The translations under genes and the position numbers were made by a program. Under the pieces are notes generated by a model. The model worked only from the letters and a program-made list of their open reading frames with translations, made no database searches and was not told the DNA's origin. Positions 1-7,483 of a stretch of 36,075 nucleotides of DNA are shown here, one piece after another. How positions within the stretch are numbered: the first letter of the stretch is position 1; every line of letters begins with the position of its first letter. The DNA is from a virus, in the IMG/VR virus record IMGVR_UViG_3300027969_000015, positions 1-36,075 of that record. One strand, written 5' to 3'.

Positions 1-127
1 CCACCCGACCCGCCAGTACCTTGAGTTCCTCCTGATGCATAACTAGCACCGCCGCCGCCACCGGCATAGTAAGTGCCAAGTGATTGCCAGTTAAGGCCAA
101 CGCCACCATTGCCACCACCAGCAGAAG
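1..127. repeat. Terminal direct repeat, left copy (circularisation overlap)
   Basis: These 127 bases are identical to 35949-36075. The tail fibre gene reads through the join in frame when the two copies are merged: 3926 nt on the left plus 229 nt on the right gives 4155 nt, an exact multiple of three. The sequence is therefore a circle (or circularly permuted molecule) of 35,948 bp. A length of 127 also equals a common largest k-mer of short-read assemblers, so the repeat is more likely an assembly overlap than a physical terminal repeat. Confidence 0.95.
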
Positions 128-3100
128 TTCCCGCAGCGCCAACTGCACCTGCGCCACCACCACCGCCAGAACCGTAATTCGGGCCTGTGTATCCAGTGCC
201 ACCAGCGTATCCTTGCCCCGATGTACCGGAACCGGCAGTAGTACCACTACCACCACCACCGCCTCCACCTCCACCGCCGGAGCCACCTGACACACCCGCA
301 ATGTTGGTATCTCGGCCAGGGGAACCGCCGCCACCGCCAACAGGCGCGGTGCTATTAAAGGAAGATGTACTTCCGCTAAATCCAACTTGTCCAGTTGCTG
401 CGCCGCCGCTACCGCCTGCGCCGATGGTGACTGTATAGCCAGTTCCAATGTTTACATTTGCTGTGCTAGTTAAATATCCACCAGCACCACCACCACCGGC
501 AATACCGCTTCCGACTTGAATGCCGCCGCTGCCAGCACCGCCAGCAACAACCAAATAATCAATGCTATATGATTGAGCAGGTGTTTGCGTATTAAAACCA
601 GAATATGGAATCCAGCCTTGTGTCGCATCTATGTAGACTAAATGTATTGATGACCTAGTAGTTTGTATGTAAGAATTACCAGTTGTCGCATCTATCTTAG
701 ACCCATTAGGGTTTAAGATTAAATTATTGGTAGCAAAAGTTCCAGCGTAATCAGTCAAGCATAAAAAATTACCCGCGCTTGGGCTTGCTGGAAGCGTTAC
801 GGTTATTGCGGCTGATGTTGTGTTAACCGGATAAGCGTTACCCGATACACCAGTAAAGTTAGCTGTTTGGACAGATTGCCAAGACAAACCACCACTGCCA
901 CCACCACCAGCCGCCCATGTAGCTGTTGTTCCGTTGGATGTCAACACATAAGTGTTAGCACCAATAGCCAATCTGGTTGCGCTGTTTGTGCCATTGCCAA
1001 TGATCAGGTCACCGGTTGTGGTGATGGGTGATAAAGCATTAAACGCAGCGCCTGCCGTAGTCTGGCCTGTACCGCCGTTTGCAATTGGTAAAGCGGTTCC
1101 CGAATAGGAAATTGCCAAAGTGCCCGCAGTTGTGATTGGACTGCCGGTGATGGACAAAAATGATGGGACTGTTGCCGCAACACTGGTAACAGTCCCAAGT
1201 CCCGCAGCAGAAGCCCAAGCAAACCCTGTACCGTTGTATTGCAGATATGTGCTGCCAATAGTAGGAGCCGCAATAAACGATGTCGCACCAGAACCCGTGT
1301 TGTACGGAATCTGAAGATTTGCACCAGCAGCAATGTTGGTGGCAGTTGTTGCGGATGTGGCGGTAGCTGCGTTGCCTGTCGTATTCTGATTGAACGTAGG
1401 CCAAGTAAATGTGCCTGTACTGAAATTACCGCTAGTTGGCGTACCAAGAATTGGCGTAGTAAAGCTGGGTGAAGTAGCCAACGCCACAACAGTCCCGCTG
1501 CCGGTGGTGCTGTACGAAGTACCCCAAGCGGTTCCCGTGGAATTAGGAATGCCAGCGCCAGGGTACACCATTGGCAATGAATTGTTGACGGTGATTGCCG
1601 CCGATCCGTTGTAGGTAGTGCCAGAACTAAACGATATGCCTGTTCCCGATGTCAACGCATTGGCAACAGACCCAGCAGAACCCGTTGTGTTCTGATTAAG
1701 CGTAGGAATGTCAGCGGCAACCACAGCCCTAAATGTAGGCACACCAGCGGTTCCATTTGGTGCTGCTAGGACATAGTTAGCGGTCTTGGACGCATATGGA
1801 TTTTGAGTATCACCATAACTAGCAGAAAGACTTAGTGCAGGAGTAGCTCCACCACTAGATGCAATTGGAGATGTACCTGTTACTGAAGTAACTGTACCCT
1901 GTGGGTTAGCAGCGGTTGTGATACTAGTAACACGACCATAGGTATCAATAGTTACAACAGGAACTAAACTAGCTGATCCTGTAGTGCCAGCAGTAGCAAT
2001 ACCACTAGCTAAATCAATAACAGGTGTAGCACCTCCAGTGCTTGTAATGTTACCTATAGTTCCAGATACAGATGTAACTGTTCCAGATCCTTTGTTGTTA
2101 AACGTATTCCAATCTGTGCTAGTTAAATAACCGCTAACACTTGTTGTAGCTGCTGCCATTGAAATAGCAGGCGTTGCACCGCCGCTAGAAACAACCGGAG
2201 ACGTTCCCGTTACGGATGTAACAGTCCCCGAATTAGTCGCCGCAATGGTGATGGATCCGCTTGCGTTGGTGACGCTGATTCCTGTGCCTGCGGTCAAAGT
2301 AGCACGGGTAAACCCTGTGCCATTGCCAATGTCCAATGCGCCATTAGCTGGCGTGGTTGTTAGCCCTGTACCGCCATTTGCAACCGCCACAGTCCCCGTC
2401 ACATTGGACGCGGTTCCCGTGGTGTTCTGATTGAGCGTGGGCACATCCGCAGCCTGGATGGTTGCCATCACCACATTTGTTCCGTTACCGCGCAAGTATG
2501 AGCCGCTGGTGACCGCACCAGCAAAAGCGTTCATAGCCAACTGCGCGGTAATCTCTCCCGATCCACCGTTTGCAATTGGCAGTGCAGTGCCTGAGTAGCT
2601 GATTGCCAAAGTGCCTGACGTAGTGATTGGGCTGCCGGTCACCGACAAGAAAGTTGGAACAGTTGCAGCAACGCTGGTCACGGAACCAGAGCCTTTGCTG
2701 TTGAATGTAGACCAATCTGTGGAGGTCAAATAACCGTTTGTTGACGAAGTGGCTGCCGCCATGCTGATAGCAGGGGTTGCACCACCAGACGATACAACTG
2801 GCGCGGTTCCTGTCACGCTGGTGACTGTGCCCTGCGGGTTGGCCGCTGTTGTGATGCTGGTGACGCGCCCGTAGGTGTCAATGGTCACCACAGGAATCAA
2901 AGAAGCTGACCCTGTTGTTCCTGCTGTTGCCACACCGCTTGTTAAGTCAATAACAGGCGTGGTGCCGCCCGTGCTTGTGACGCGGCCTGTAGTGCCTGAT
3001 ACCGACGTAACTGTGCCTGTCCCTTTGCTGTTAAAAGTGTTCCAGTCTGTGCTGGTCAAATAACCGTTGGTGCTTGTCGTAGCCGCAGCCATTGAAATGG

Positions 3101-3926
3101 CAGGCGTTGTACCGCCGGACGATACAACTGGGGCAGTGCCCGTCACGCTAGTGACAGTTCCAGATCCCTTGTTGTTAAACGTAGTCCAATCCGCTGCGCT
3201 CAACGCGCCCCGATTGGTTGCCGATGCGGTAGGCAAATTGAGCGTGATGACCGGCGTGGTGGTTGAATTGGCAACTGTAGAAGAAACATCCGTGCCTGTT
3301 GTTCCAAGCGTCAGCGCCGCAACGCTAGTGACGGTTCCACTAGAAGCACCAGCGTTAATTGTCTGATTGGGCCAGCTTCCCGTGATGGTGACATTGGTTC
3401 CCGCCACCAAAGCCGGTGTGGCCGTGCCAGTGCCACCACTAGCCACCGCAAGCGTGCCGCCAAGGGTAACAGCGCCAGTAGTAGCTGTCGCAGGCGTAAG
3501 GCCCGTAGAACCGCCGCTAAATGAATCCACGCCGGAGCTAGACAGGACGCTGTATTTGATGTTGCCTGCGTTGTTGACAACTTGCCAGGCGCTGCCGTGC
3601 GTGTAGGTCAGCTTGTCGCCTACCAGCAAAGTGACTGTGATGATTTTGTAAACAGTTGCCGTGTCTAGCAACTGAATCGTGACAACTTGAGAAGCTGAAT
3701 CTGTATTCAGCACGGTCACCATGTCAATGTCACGAATGACAGACGCAACAGGGGCAGAACAAATGGTTACGGCGGTTGTGCCGTTGGAATTTGCAAGCTG
3801 GGTGGAACCCAGATAGGTGGATGAAGTTTGATCCGAATAAGAGACAACGATTTGCAAAGGCGCAGTAGCTTGCGCCCCGCCAAGAATAAGGGTTAATGAC
3901 CTGTTTATCGTGTCTAGTCTTATCAT
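1..3926 (-). CDS. Large repetitive glycine-rich tail fibre, N-terminal and central part (runs off the window, continues at 35948)
   Basis: One reading frame is open from the ATG at 3926 to base 1 and continues after circularisation to a TGA at 35720-35722, giving 1384 residues. The protein is rich in Thr, Ser, Gly and Val and is built from recurring segments: GTVTSV linkers, blocks of the type SSGGATPAISMAAAT followed by GYLTSTDW and TFN(S/N)KG, blocks of GSPITTxGTLAISYSGTALPIANGG, and LNQNTTGxA linkers. This is typical of long phage fibres made of beta-rich repeats. After about residue 1130 it becomes a poly-glycine domain. The N-terminus (first about 120 residues) is non-repetitive and probably attaches to the tail. 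The start lies 3 nt after the stop of the preceding gene and has no clear ribosome binding site, so translation is probably coupled. Host recognition is the likely role; the receptor cannot be told from sequence. Confidence 0.85.
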   Translation of the reverse strand, partial: MIRLDTINRSLTLILGGAQATAPLQIVVSYSDQTSSTYLGSTQLANSNGTTAVTICSAPVASVIRDIDMVTVLNTDSASQVVTIQLLDTATVYKIITVTLLVGDKLTYTHGSAWQVVNNAGNIKYSVLSSSGVDSFSGGSTGLTPATATTGAVTLGGTLAVASGGTGTATPALVAGTNVTITGSWPNQTINAGASSGTVTSVAALTLGTTGTDVSSTVANSTTTPVITLNLPTASATNRGALSAADWTTFNNKGSGTVTSVTGTAPVVSSGGTTPAISMAAATTSTNGYLTSTDWNTFNSKGTGTVTSVSGTTGRVTSTGGTTPVIDLTSGVATAGTTGSASLIPVVTIDTYGRVTSITTAANPQGTVTSVTGTAPVVSSGGATPAISMAAATSSTNGYLTSTDWSTFNSKGSGSVTSVAATVPTFLSVTGSPITTSGTLAISYSGTALPIANGGSGEITAQLAMNAFAGAVTSGSYLRGNGTNVVMATIQAADVPTLNQNTTGTASNVTGTVAVANGGTGLTTTPANGALDIGNGTGFTRATLTAGTGISVTNASGSITIAATNSGTVTSVTGTSPVVSSGGATPAISMAAATTSVSGYLTSTDWNTFNNKGSGTVTSVSGTIGNITSTGGATPVIDLASGIATAGTTGSASLVPVVTIDTYGRVTSITTAANPQGTVTSVTGTSPIASSGGATPALSLSASYGDTQNPYASKTANYVLAAPNGTAGVPTFRAVVAADIPTLNQNTTGSAGSVANALTSGTGISFSSGTTYNGSAAITVNNSLPMVYPGAGIPNSTGTAWGTSYSTTGSGTVVALATSPSFTTPILGTPTSGNFSTGTFTWPTFNQNTTGNAATATSATTATNIAAGANLQIPYNTGSGATSFIAAPTIGSTYLQYNGTGFAWASAAGLGTVTSVAATVPSFLSITGSPITTAGTLAISYSGTALPIANGGTGQTTAGAAFNALSPITTTGDLIIGNGTNSATRLAIGANTYVLTSNGTTATWAAGGGGSGGLSWQSVQTANFTGVSGNAYPVNTTSAAITVTLPASPSAGNFLCLTDYAGTFATNNLILNPNGSKIDATTGNSYIQTTRSSIHLVYIDATQGWIPYSGFNTQTPAQSYSIDYLVVAGGAGSGGIQVGSGIAGGGGAGGYLTSTANVNIGTGYTVTIGAGGSGGAATGQVGFSGSTSSFNSTAPVGGGGGSPGRDTNIAGVSGGSGGGGGGGGGGSGTTAGSGTSGQGYAGGTGYTGPNYGSGGGGGAGAVGAAGTSAGGGNGGVGLNWQSLGTYYAGGGGGASYASGGTQGTGGSG
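1795..2160 (-). repeat. AT-rich duplicate of a fibre module
   Basis: Approximate limits. This segment encodes almost the same peptide as about 2755-3120 (a run ending in VTIDTYGRVTSITTAANPQG in both) but uses mostly A/T-ending codons, whereas the other copy uses mostly G/C-ending codons. Amino-acid identity with synonymous divergence points to an old duplication or to recombination with another phage's fibre gene. Confidence 0.7.
2755..3120 (-). repeat. GC-rich copy of the same fibre module
   Basis: Approximate limits. Protein-level counterpart of about 1795-2160, with codon choice matching the rest of the gene. Flanking copies of the SSGG(A/T)TPAISMAAAT unit occur on both sides, so this area holds several tandem units. 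Confidence 0.7.
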
Positions 3927-3929
3927 AAT

Positions 3930-4175
3930 TTACCCATGCGCCGCAGCAAAAGCATAAATGGCAGGCCCACTAGAACTTGTGGAAGCTGTAGTGATACTTG
4001 GAACCGCAGGCGGTGAAAGCTGCAAATCATCCAACGAAGTCTGGTTGCCGCCGCCGCCCGTTAAGGTAAACAAATTAAGAAAAAACCGATACCACTCACG
4101 CGACATTAAGCCTGTGCGAGGATCAATAAAATCAACCCGTGATGACGGAATGCTTGTGACGTTAAATTCAGGCAT
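3930..4175 (-). CDS. Small tail-associated protein
   Basis: 81 residues. The central SREWYRFFLNLFTLTGGGG stretch is a motif I recognise from many small proteins encoded between tail-hub and fibre genes of podovirus-like phages; its function is not known. The tail after it is low complexity (Ser/Thr/Pro/Ala). The start overlaps the end of the gp10-like gene by 8 nt, and the tail fibre starts 3 nt after its stop, so it lies inside a coupled tail block. A role in joining fibre to tail hub is inference from position only. Confidence 0.75.
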   Translation of the reverse strand: MPEFNVTSIPSSRVDFIDPRTGLMSREWYRFFLNLFTLTGGGGNQTSLDDLQLSPPAVPSITTASTSSSGPAIYAFAAAHG

Positions 4176-5610
4176 TTGTTGGACTCAATATCAGTTCAGC
4201 GCCCATGATGGCAATCTTTACCGGGTCAGTGCCAGACACTTCGTAGACCCTGTCCCGCAGCTTCAGCGTCATGCCCAGCCGCCGCCAAAAGACGCGCTGG
4301 TAGTACGCCCCAATCTTACCCATTGGTGACCAGTGTTCGTTGCTCCAAGTGTGGCCGCCATCATCCGACCAACGCAGCATAGCTTGTGGATCTGAGCCTT
4401 GGCCGTCATTCAGCCCAACGCCAGACTCGCAATTTAACTGCAAACTGTGGTGCGCGGTGCGCTTGAGATTGTTCTGCCCTGTTGGCAACGCCCGCCATGA
4501 GCGCAGCCACTTCTGAATGCCACCATTGTCCGCGTAGATGTCTAAGCTGAATTTGTAGATGTTGCCGTTTTCATAGTCGCCAACAATAATGTTGCCGCCA
4601 AAATTGCACTGGCAATTGCTGCGGTGGCGAACAAACTCGCCGTTATCCCAACCGGCACGCTCATGCCAGGCTTGCGTGGACACATCATAGACCCAGGTTG
4701 CGTCGCCGCTAGGAAATGTCAACACATAGAAAGCGTGACCCTCTTGCTGGTAGGTGTAGGCTATAGCGTCTGAAATGTCGCCGTATTGGGCAATTGCGTA
4801 CTCAATGGCGTGGGTAGAGATGCGCTGGCCGGTGTAGCCATTGGCGCGGTAGACAATGCCCTGACCGCGAGCGTCGGTTCCTAACCAAAATAGACCATTG
4901 TCCAGCTTGGCAATAGAAAATGCCGCAACGCAGCCGATTTCGTTGAACGCGCCTTGGATGCGGGTTAGCGGAAAATCCGGCAAGCCAGCGTCATACCAAA
5001 CCTCTACCGAGTCAGTGCCAAACAACCAGGCTTCGCGGTGGTCAACAATCAAGCCCACCAATCCGTCAGGCGAACCCTCTGCGCTGGCAAAATCCAACGG
5101 GTCAACCGATAGGCCGTCCAGCAAGGATGTCACCCATACGCGCTGACTGTCTGGCTCATTGAAAACAAAGTACCCGTCCAAATAGCCTACCGTCACCGCG
5201 CCTGGAAAATCAGGGTCGGTGATTTGGGCAAATACGTTGGTAACCTCGTTGTAAATGAAACCGTCAGGGTTGCAGGCAAAGAATATCTGCGAGCCGTTGT
5301 CCGCAATTGACACCGGCCCTGTGCCTGATACCGCCCCTATCAAGGTAGGCGCTGAAGTCATGTTGTTTAGCTTGTAGACCTCACCGCCGGACACCACATA
5401 GAAGTCACTGCCGTTGGTTTGGTGCGCCCACAGAGCGCGGATTGGGCCTGTGCCCACAGTCTGTAAGAATTCAAGCCCAGGGGCACGATTAAGAAACGCG
5501 GCGGTCTGTCCGTTGTCCGGCGTCATCTCCGGAAACATATTGACCATCCGGTTGTCCGCAGCATTGATACTGCGGGCGACGTAGGACGCGCCGAGTATCG
5601 GGGTCTGCAT
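4168..5610 (-). CDS. P22 gp10-like packaged-DNA stabilisation / tail hub protein
   Basis: 480 residues, close to the size of P22 gp10 (about 470). The opening, with an ILGASYVARS segment followed by NMFPE and then RAPGLEFLQTVGTGPIRAL, is characteristic of the phage_stabilise family. The rest alternates beta-rich repeats (DxxFYVVSGGEVYKL, GYFVFNEPDSQRVWVTSL, TWVYDVSTQAWHERA), as expected for a beta-propeller-like plug under the portal. In P22 this protein binds below gp4, seals the packaged DNA and anchors the rest of the tail. It follows the gp4-like gene with a 1-nt overlap, the P22 order. Function is assigned by family similarity seen by eye. Confidence 0.88.
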   Translation of the reverse strand: MQTPILGASYVARSINAADNRMVNMFPEMTPDNGQTAAFLNRAPGLEFLQTVGTGPIRALWAHQTNGSDFYVVSGGEVYKLNNMTSAPTLIGAVSGTGPVSIADNGSQIFFACNPDGFIYNEVTNVFAQITDPDFPGAVTVGYLDGYFVFNEPDSQRVWVTSLLDGLSVDPLDFASAEGSPDGLVGLIVDHREAWLFGTDSVEVWYDAGLPDFPLTRIQGAFNEIGCVAAFSIAKLDNGLFWLGTDARGQGIVYRANGYTGQRISTHAIEYAIAQYGDISDAIAYTYQQEGHAFYVLTFPSGDATWVYDVSTQAWHERAGWDNGEFVRHRSNCQCNFGGNIIVGDYENGNIYKFSLDIYADNGGIQKWLRSWRALPTGQNNLKRTAHHSLQLNCESGVGLNDGQGSDPQAMLRWSDDGGHTWSNEHWSPMGKIGAYYQRVFWRRLGMTLKLRDRVYEVSGTDPVKIAIMGAELILSPTNA

Positions 5611-6326
5611 CAGTAGTTTCCTGCGTAGATGTTGAACCGCTGGCGAGTAGCCACAATGGCGTAAGGCATTGACATCACATCATCAGGGTTGTTGATGCGC
5701 TTCAGATTGCGTTTGCTTGTCATGGCAATGCGAGTCACTTGTGGGCTGGGTTCAACGCCAAACTCTGGCGCAATCTCCATCGCCAAGTTGTAAGTGAACG
5801 CCCGCAAATAGCCTGGCGGGAACAGGATGTCAGTTGTAAGCGTAGCTGGCCGGTCAAGTTCTTCAACGCTAATAAAGTGCCATTCCAAATCCCGCGTGGG
5901 CTTAGGGTAGATGAACATATCAATGTTGGGATATGTCATATTGACAAATATCACCTGTGGATATGTGGATGTCACCGTTTTAACAGCAATCCCGTCGTAC
6001 TGCTGCTGGTTGATTGCTTTTATGCCAAAACTGACATTAGTGCCTGGGTCGCGGTAGTAGGTTGCGTCATCTAGCAAAATAGGCCGGTTACCAACAAAGT
6101 CGCCGCTTGGGCCAAGAGTGCGGTTGATGAAACCGGCAGGCCAGGTAAACATTTGGTCTTGAGTGCTGAACACCGACAGGCGTTCAGTGTTCCAAGAATC
6201 GATCATCTGATTCATCGCCATCAGTGAGTCTTGCGACACTGACGCGCCAGGAGTCTCGCCTTCAGCAAGGACGCCAAGCAACCGCAGTGCCCTATTGATC
6301 TGGTCACCCGCTGTATAGGTCGCCAT
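5610..6326 (-). CDS. P22 gp4-like head-completion/tail adaptor protein
   Basis: 238 residues. The start (TAGDQINRALRLLGVL) and the SLMAMNQMIDSWNTERL helix are typical of the P22 tail accessory factor gp4 family, and so is the C-terminal RxxLKRINNPDDVM region. P22 gp4 forms a ring beneath the portal and completes the head; the P22 protein also has muramidase activity, but no such activity can be inferred here. It sits directly before the gp10-like gene and after small decoration genes. The protein is longer than P22 gp4 (166 aa), as is common in related environmental phages. Confidence 0.85.
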   Translation of the reverse strand: MATYTAGDQINRALRLLGVLAEGETPGASVSQDSLMAMNQMIDSWNTERLSVFSTQDQMFTWPAGFINRTLGPSGDFVGNRPILLDDATYYRDPGTNVSFGIKAINQQQYDGIAVKTVTSTYPQVIFVNMTYPNIDMFIYPKPTRDLEWHFISVEELDRPATLTTDILFPPGYLRAFTYNLAMEIAPEFGVEPSPQVTRIAMTSKRNLKRINNPDDVMSMPYAIVATRQRFNIYAGNY

Positions 6327-6328
6327 AG

Positions 6329-6514
6329 CTAGACTCCTTCTAGTTCAACTTTTCTACGCCGCTTTACTTCCAGGACGTTTACGGGAGCCGCCAACTCAAA
6401 ATCGGGCGTGTCCAAAGTATATCTCACCCAACCGTTTTTCTCGTCAGCTTCTGCTTCAAGTTCCATAGTCGCCACTTTAGCGCCGTGGATGGGATGCTTT
6501 AGGTATATGACCAT
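6329..6514 (-). CDS. Small hypothetical protein of the head region
   Basis: 61 residues, starting MVIYLKHPIHGAKVATMELEAEADE and ending in a basic-acidic tail with KRRRK. Its start lies about 10 nt after a GC-rich hairpin and its stop is 2 nt before the gp4-like gene. Position between decoration proteins and the adaptor is consistent with a minor head or assembly role, but no family is recognised. Confidence 0.65.
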   Translation of the reverse strand: MVIYLKHPIHGAKVATMELEAEADEKNGWVRYTLDTPDFELAAPVNVLEVKRRRKVELEGV

Positions 6515-6523
6515 AAGTGAGAA

Positions 6524-6545
6524 AGGGGGCTTGTGGCCCCCTCCT
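6524..6545 (-). terminator. GC-rich intercistronic hairpin
   Basis: Arms AGGGGGC and GCCCCCT around a TTGTG loop (plus-strand reading) lie just after the stop of the 6548-6967 gene. On the transcribed strand the run after the hairpin is TTTCTC, so termination would be partial. It is one of three such hairpins separating successive capsid-region genes. Confidence 0.55.
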
Positions 6546-6547
6546 TT

Positions 6548-6967
6548 TTAGGACGCGCCGTGGATGATGGAGAAATTGATAATCACTGCTTCAGAATATG
6601 AAGTAGCAGCAGTCAAGTTCCGCAACGTAATCAAGGCAGAGCCAGCAGCCAAATACGAAACGTAAGTGGTGTAAGCCCCCGCAGCGCTACCAGTCGTATT
6701 GCTGGAAACACACACAATGATTGTGTCATTGATGGATATTGAGCTGTTCGTCAAAATGAACGACACGGCGGTGGCTCCTGCCAACGCTGCGTTGTTCATT
6801 GTGATGCGGCCAGCACTGGTATTCAGCGTCACGCCAGTGGATTTGCTGGTCAACTGCGTTACCGCACCTTGGGCTGCTGCGCTGTAGCCAATTTCTTGAC
6901 TTGCGTAGCAGGTAGTGAATTCGGGGTCGCTATACGCAACACCGACAGCTTGGGTATTTGATGCCAT
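6548..6967 (-). CDS. Probable head decoration / structural protein
   Basis: 139 residues. The core motif GAVTQLTSKSTGVTLNTSAGRITMNNAALA followed by AVSFxLTNSSI and SEAVIINFSII is a beta-rich module I know from many small phage structural proteins found beside coat genes. Those are usually annotated only as hypothetical or head protein. A good ribosome binding site (AAGGAAACATC before ATG) precedes it, immediately after a hairpin and T-run. High translation signals and position after the coat gene suggest a high-copy capsid surface component. Confidence 0.7.
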   Translation of the reverse strand: MASNTQAVGVAYSDPEFTTCYASQEIGYSAAAQGAVTQLTSKSTGVTLNTSAGRITMNNAALAGATAVSFILTNSSISINDTIIVCVSSNTTGSAAGAYTTYVSYLAAGSALITLRNLTAATSYSEAVIINFSIIHGAS

Positions 6968-6977
6968 GATGTTTCCT

Positions 6978-7001
6978 TAAAAACAGGGGCCAAAGCCCCC
7001 G
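6978..7001 (-). terminator. Intercistronic terminator-like hairpin
   Basis: On the minus strand GGGGC-TTTG-GCCCC forms a stem-loop followed by TGTTTTT, and the T-run leads straight into the AAGGAAA ribosome binding site of the next gene. This has the form of a rho-independent terminator placed between two capsid genes, probably giving partial termination and a step-down in mRNA level. Confidence 0.65.
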
Positions 7002-7007
7002 TTAAGT

Positions 7008-7430
7008 TTAGGCAATACGATAAACAGTGTATGCAGCATCGCCGGTCTTGCGGAACAAGAATTGCCCCGCGCCGCCAACGCCTGCCGCGCTACCAGTAAT
7101 CGCAACAACCAAGTTACCAACCGCAGTGATGCCGGTTCCAACGGCCATCGTAATCAGGCCAGTTGAAGTGCCCAAGTTAATGACGGTCAGTTCAAACGTG
7201 CTGTTGACTTTTGCGTTTGTAAACACCGCGTCAATTGCCGTAGCAGTTGGAAGCGTGTAAGTCGCCGCAGTAGTCGACGGGTTGCCAACCAAGATGCCGC
7301 CAGTGGTTTGTGCAACGGTCAGAGTGGCCGTAGCAGTTGCCGTATTAGGCGCTGCTTGAACGCCCATAACAATTTCATTAGTGTTGCCGTCGGTGAATTG
7401 ATACCCACCACCAGAATTAGGAATAGCCAT
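7008..7430 (-). CDS. Probable capsid-associated (decoration) protein
   Basis: 140 residues from the ATG at 7430, chosen because AAGGAAATTATC gives a proper ribosome binding site there. A longer reading from 7478 would run through the preceding hairpin and T-run. The sequence (MAIPNSGGGYQFTDGNTNE, then Thr/Ala/Val-rich beta strands and a C-terminal GAGQFLFRKTGDAAYTVYRIA) resembles small phage surface proteins encoded just downstream of coat genes. It follows the coat gene with 53 nt between, holding a UUCG hairpin. A role as a decoration protein is inferred from position and composition. Confidence 0.7.
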   Translation of the reverse strand: MAIPNSGGGYQFTDGNTNEIVMGVQAAPNTATATATLTVAQTTGGILVGNPSTTAATYTLPTATAIDAVFTNAKVNSTFELTVINLGTSTGLITMAVGTGITAVGNLVVAITGSAAGVGGAGQFLFRKTGDAAYTVYRIA

Positions 7431-7462
7431 GATAATTTCCTTAAAAAAAGTTACGAAATGAA

Positions 7463-7476
7463 GCCCCCGAAGGGGC
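7463..7476 (-). terminator. UUCG-tetraloop hairpin after the coat gene
   Basis: Minus-strand GCCCC-TTCG-GGGGC is a perfect 5-bp stem closed by the very stable UUCG tetraloop, 7 nt after the coat stop codon. A T7 run occurs about 13 nt later and merges into the next ribosome binding site. The T-run is not adjacent, so this may act as a 3' mRNA stabiliser more than as a terminator. Confidence 0.55.
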
Positions 7477-7483
7477 ATTCAAT

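Noticed and set aside
1-127. Direct terminal repeat as physical genome ends (T7-like)
   Set aside because: Length equals a usual assembler k-mer, it lies inside a gene and the packaging genes are P22-like; more likely an assembly overlap.
187-438. Plus-strand Pro-rich reading frame
   Set aside because: It is the complement of the Gly codons in the tail fibre; proline runs arise automatically, and the minus frame is open over the whole gene.
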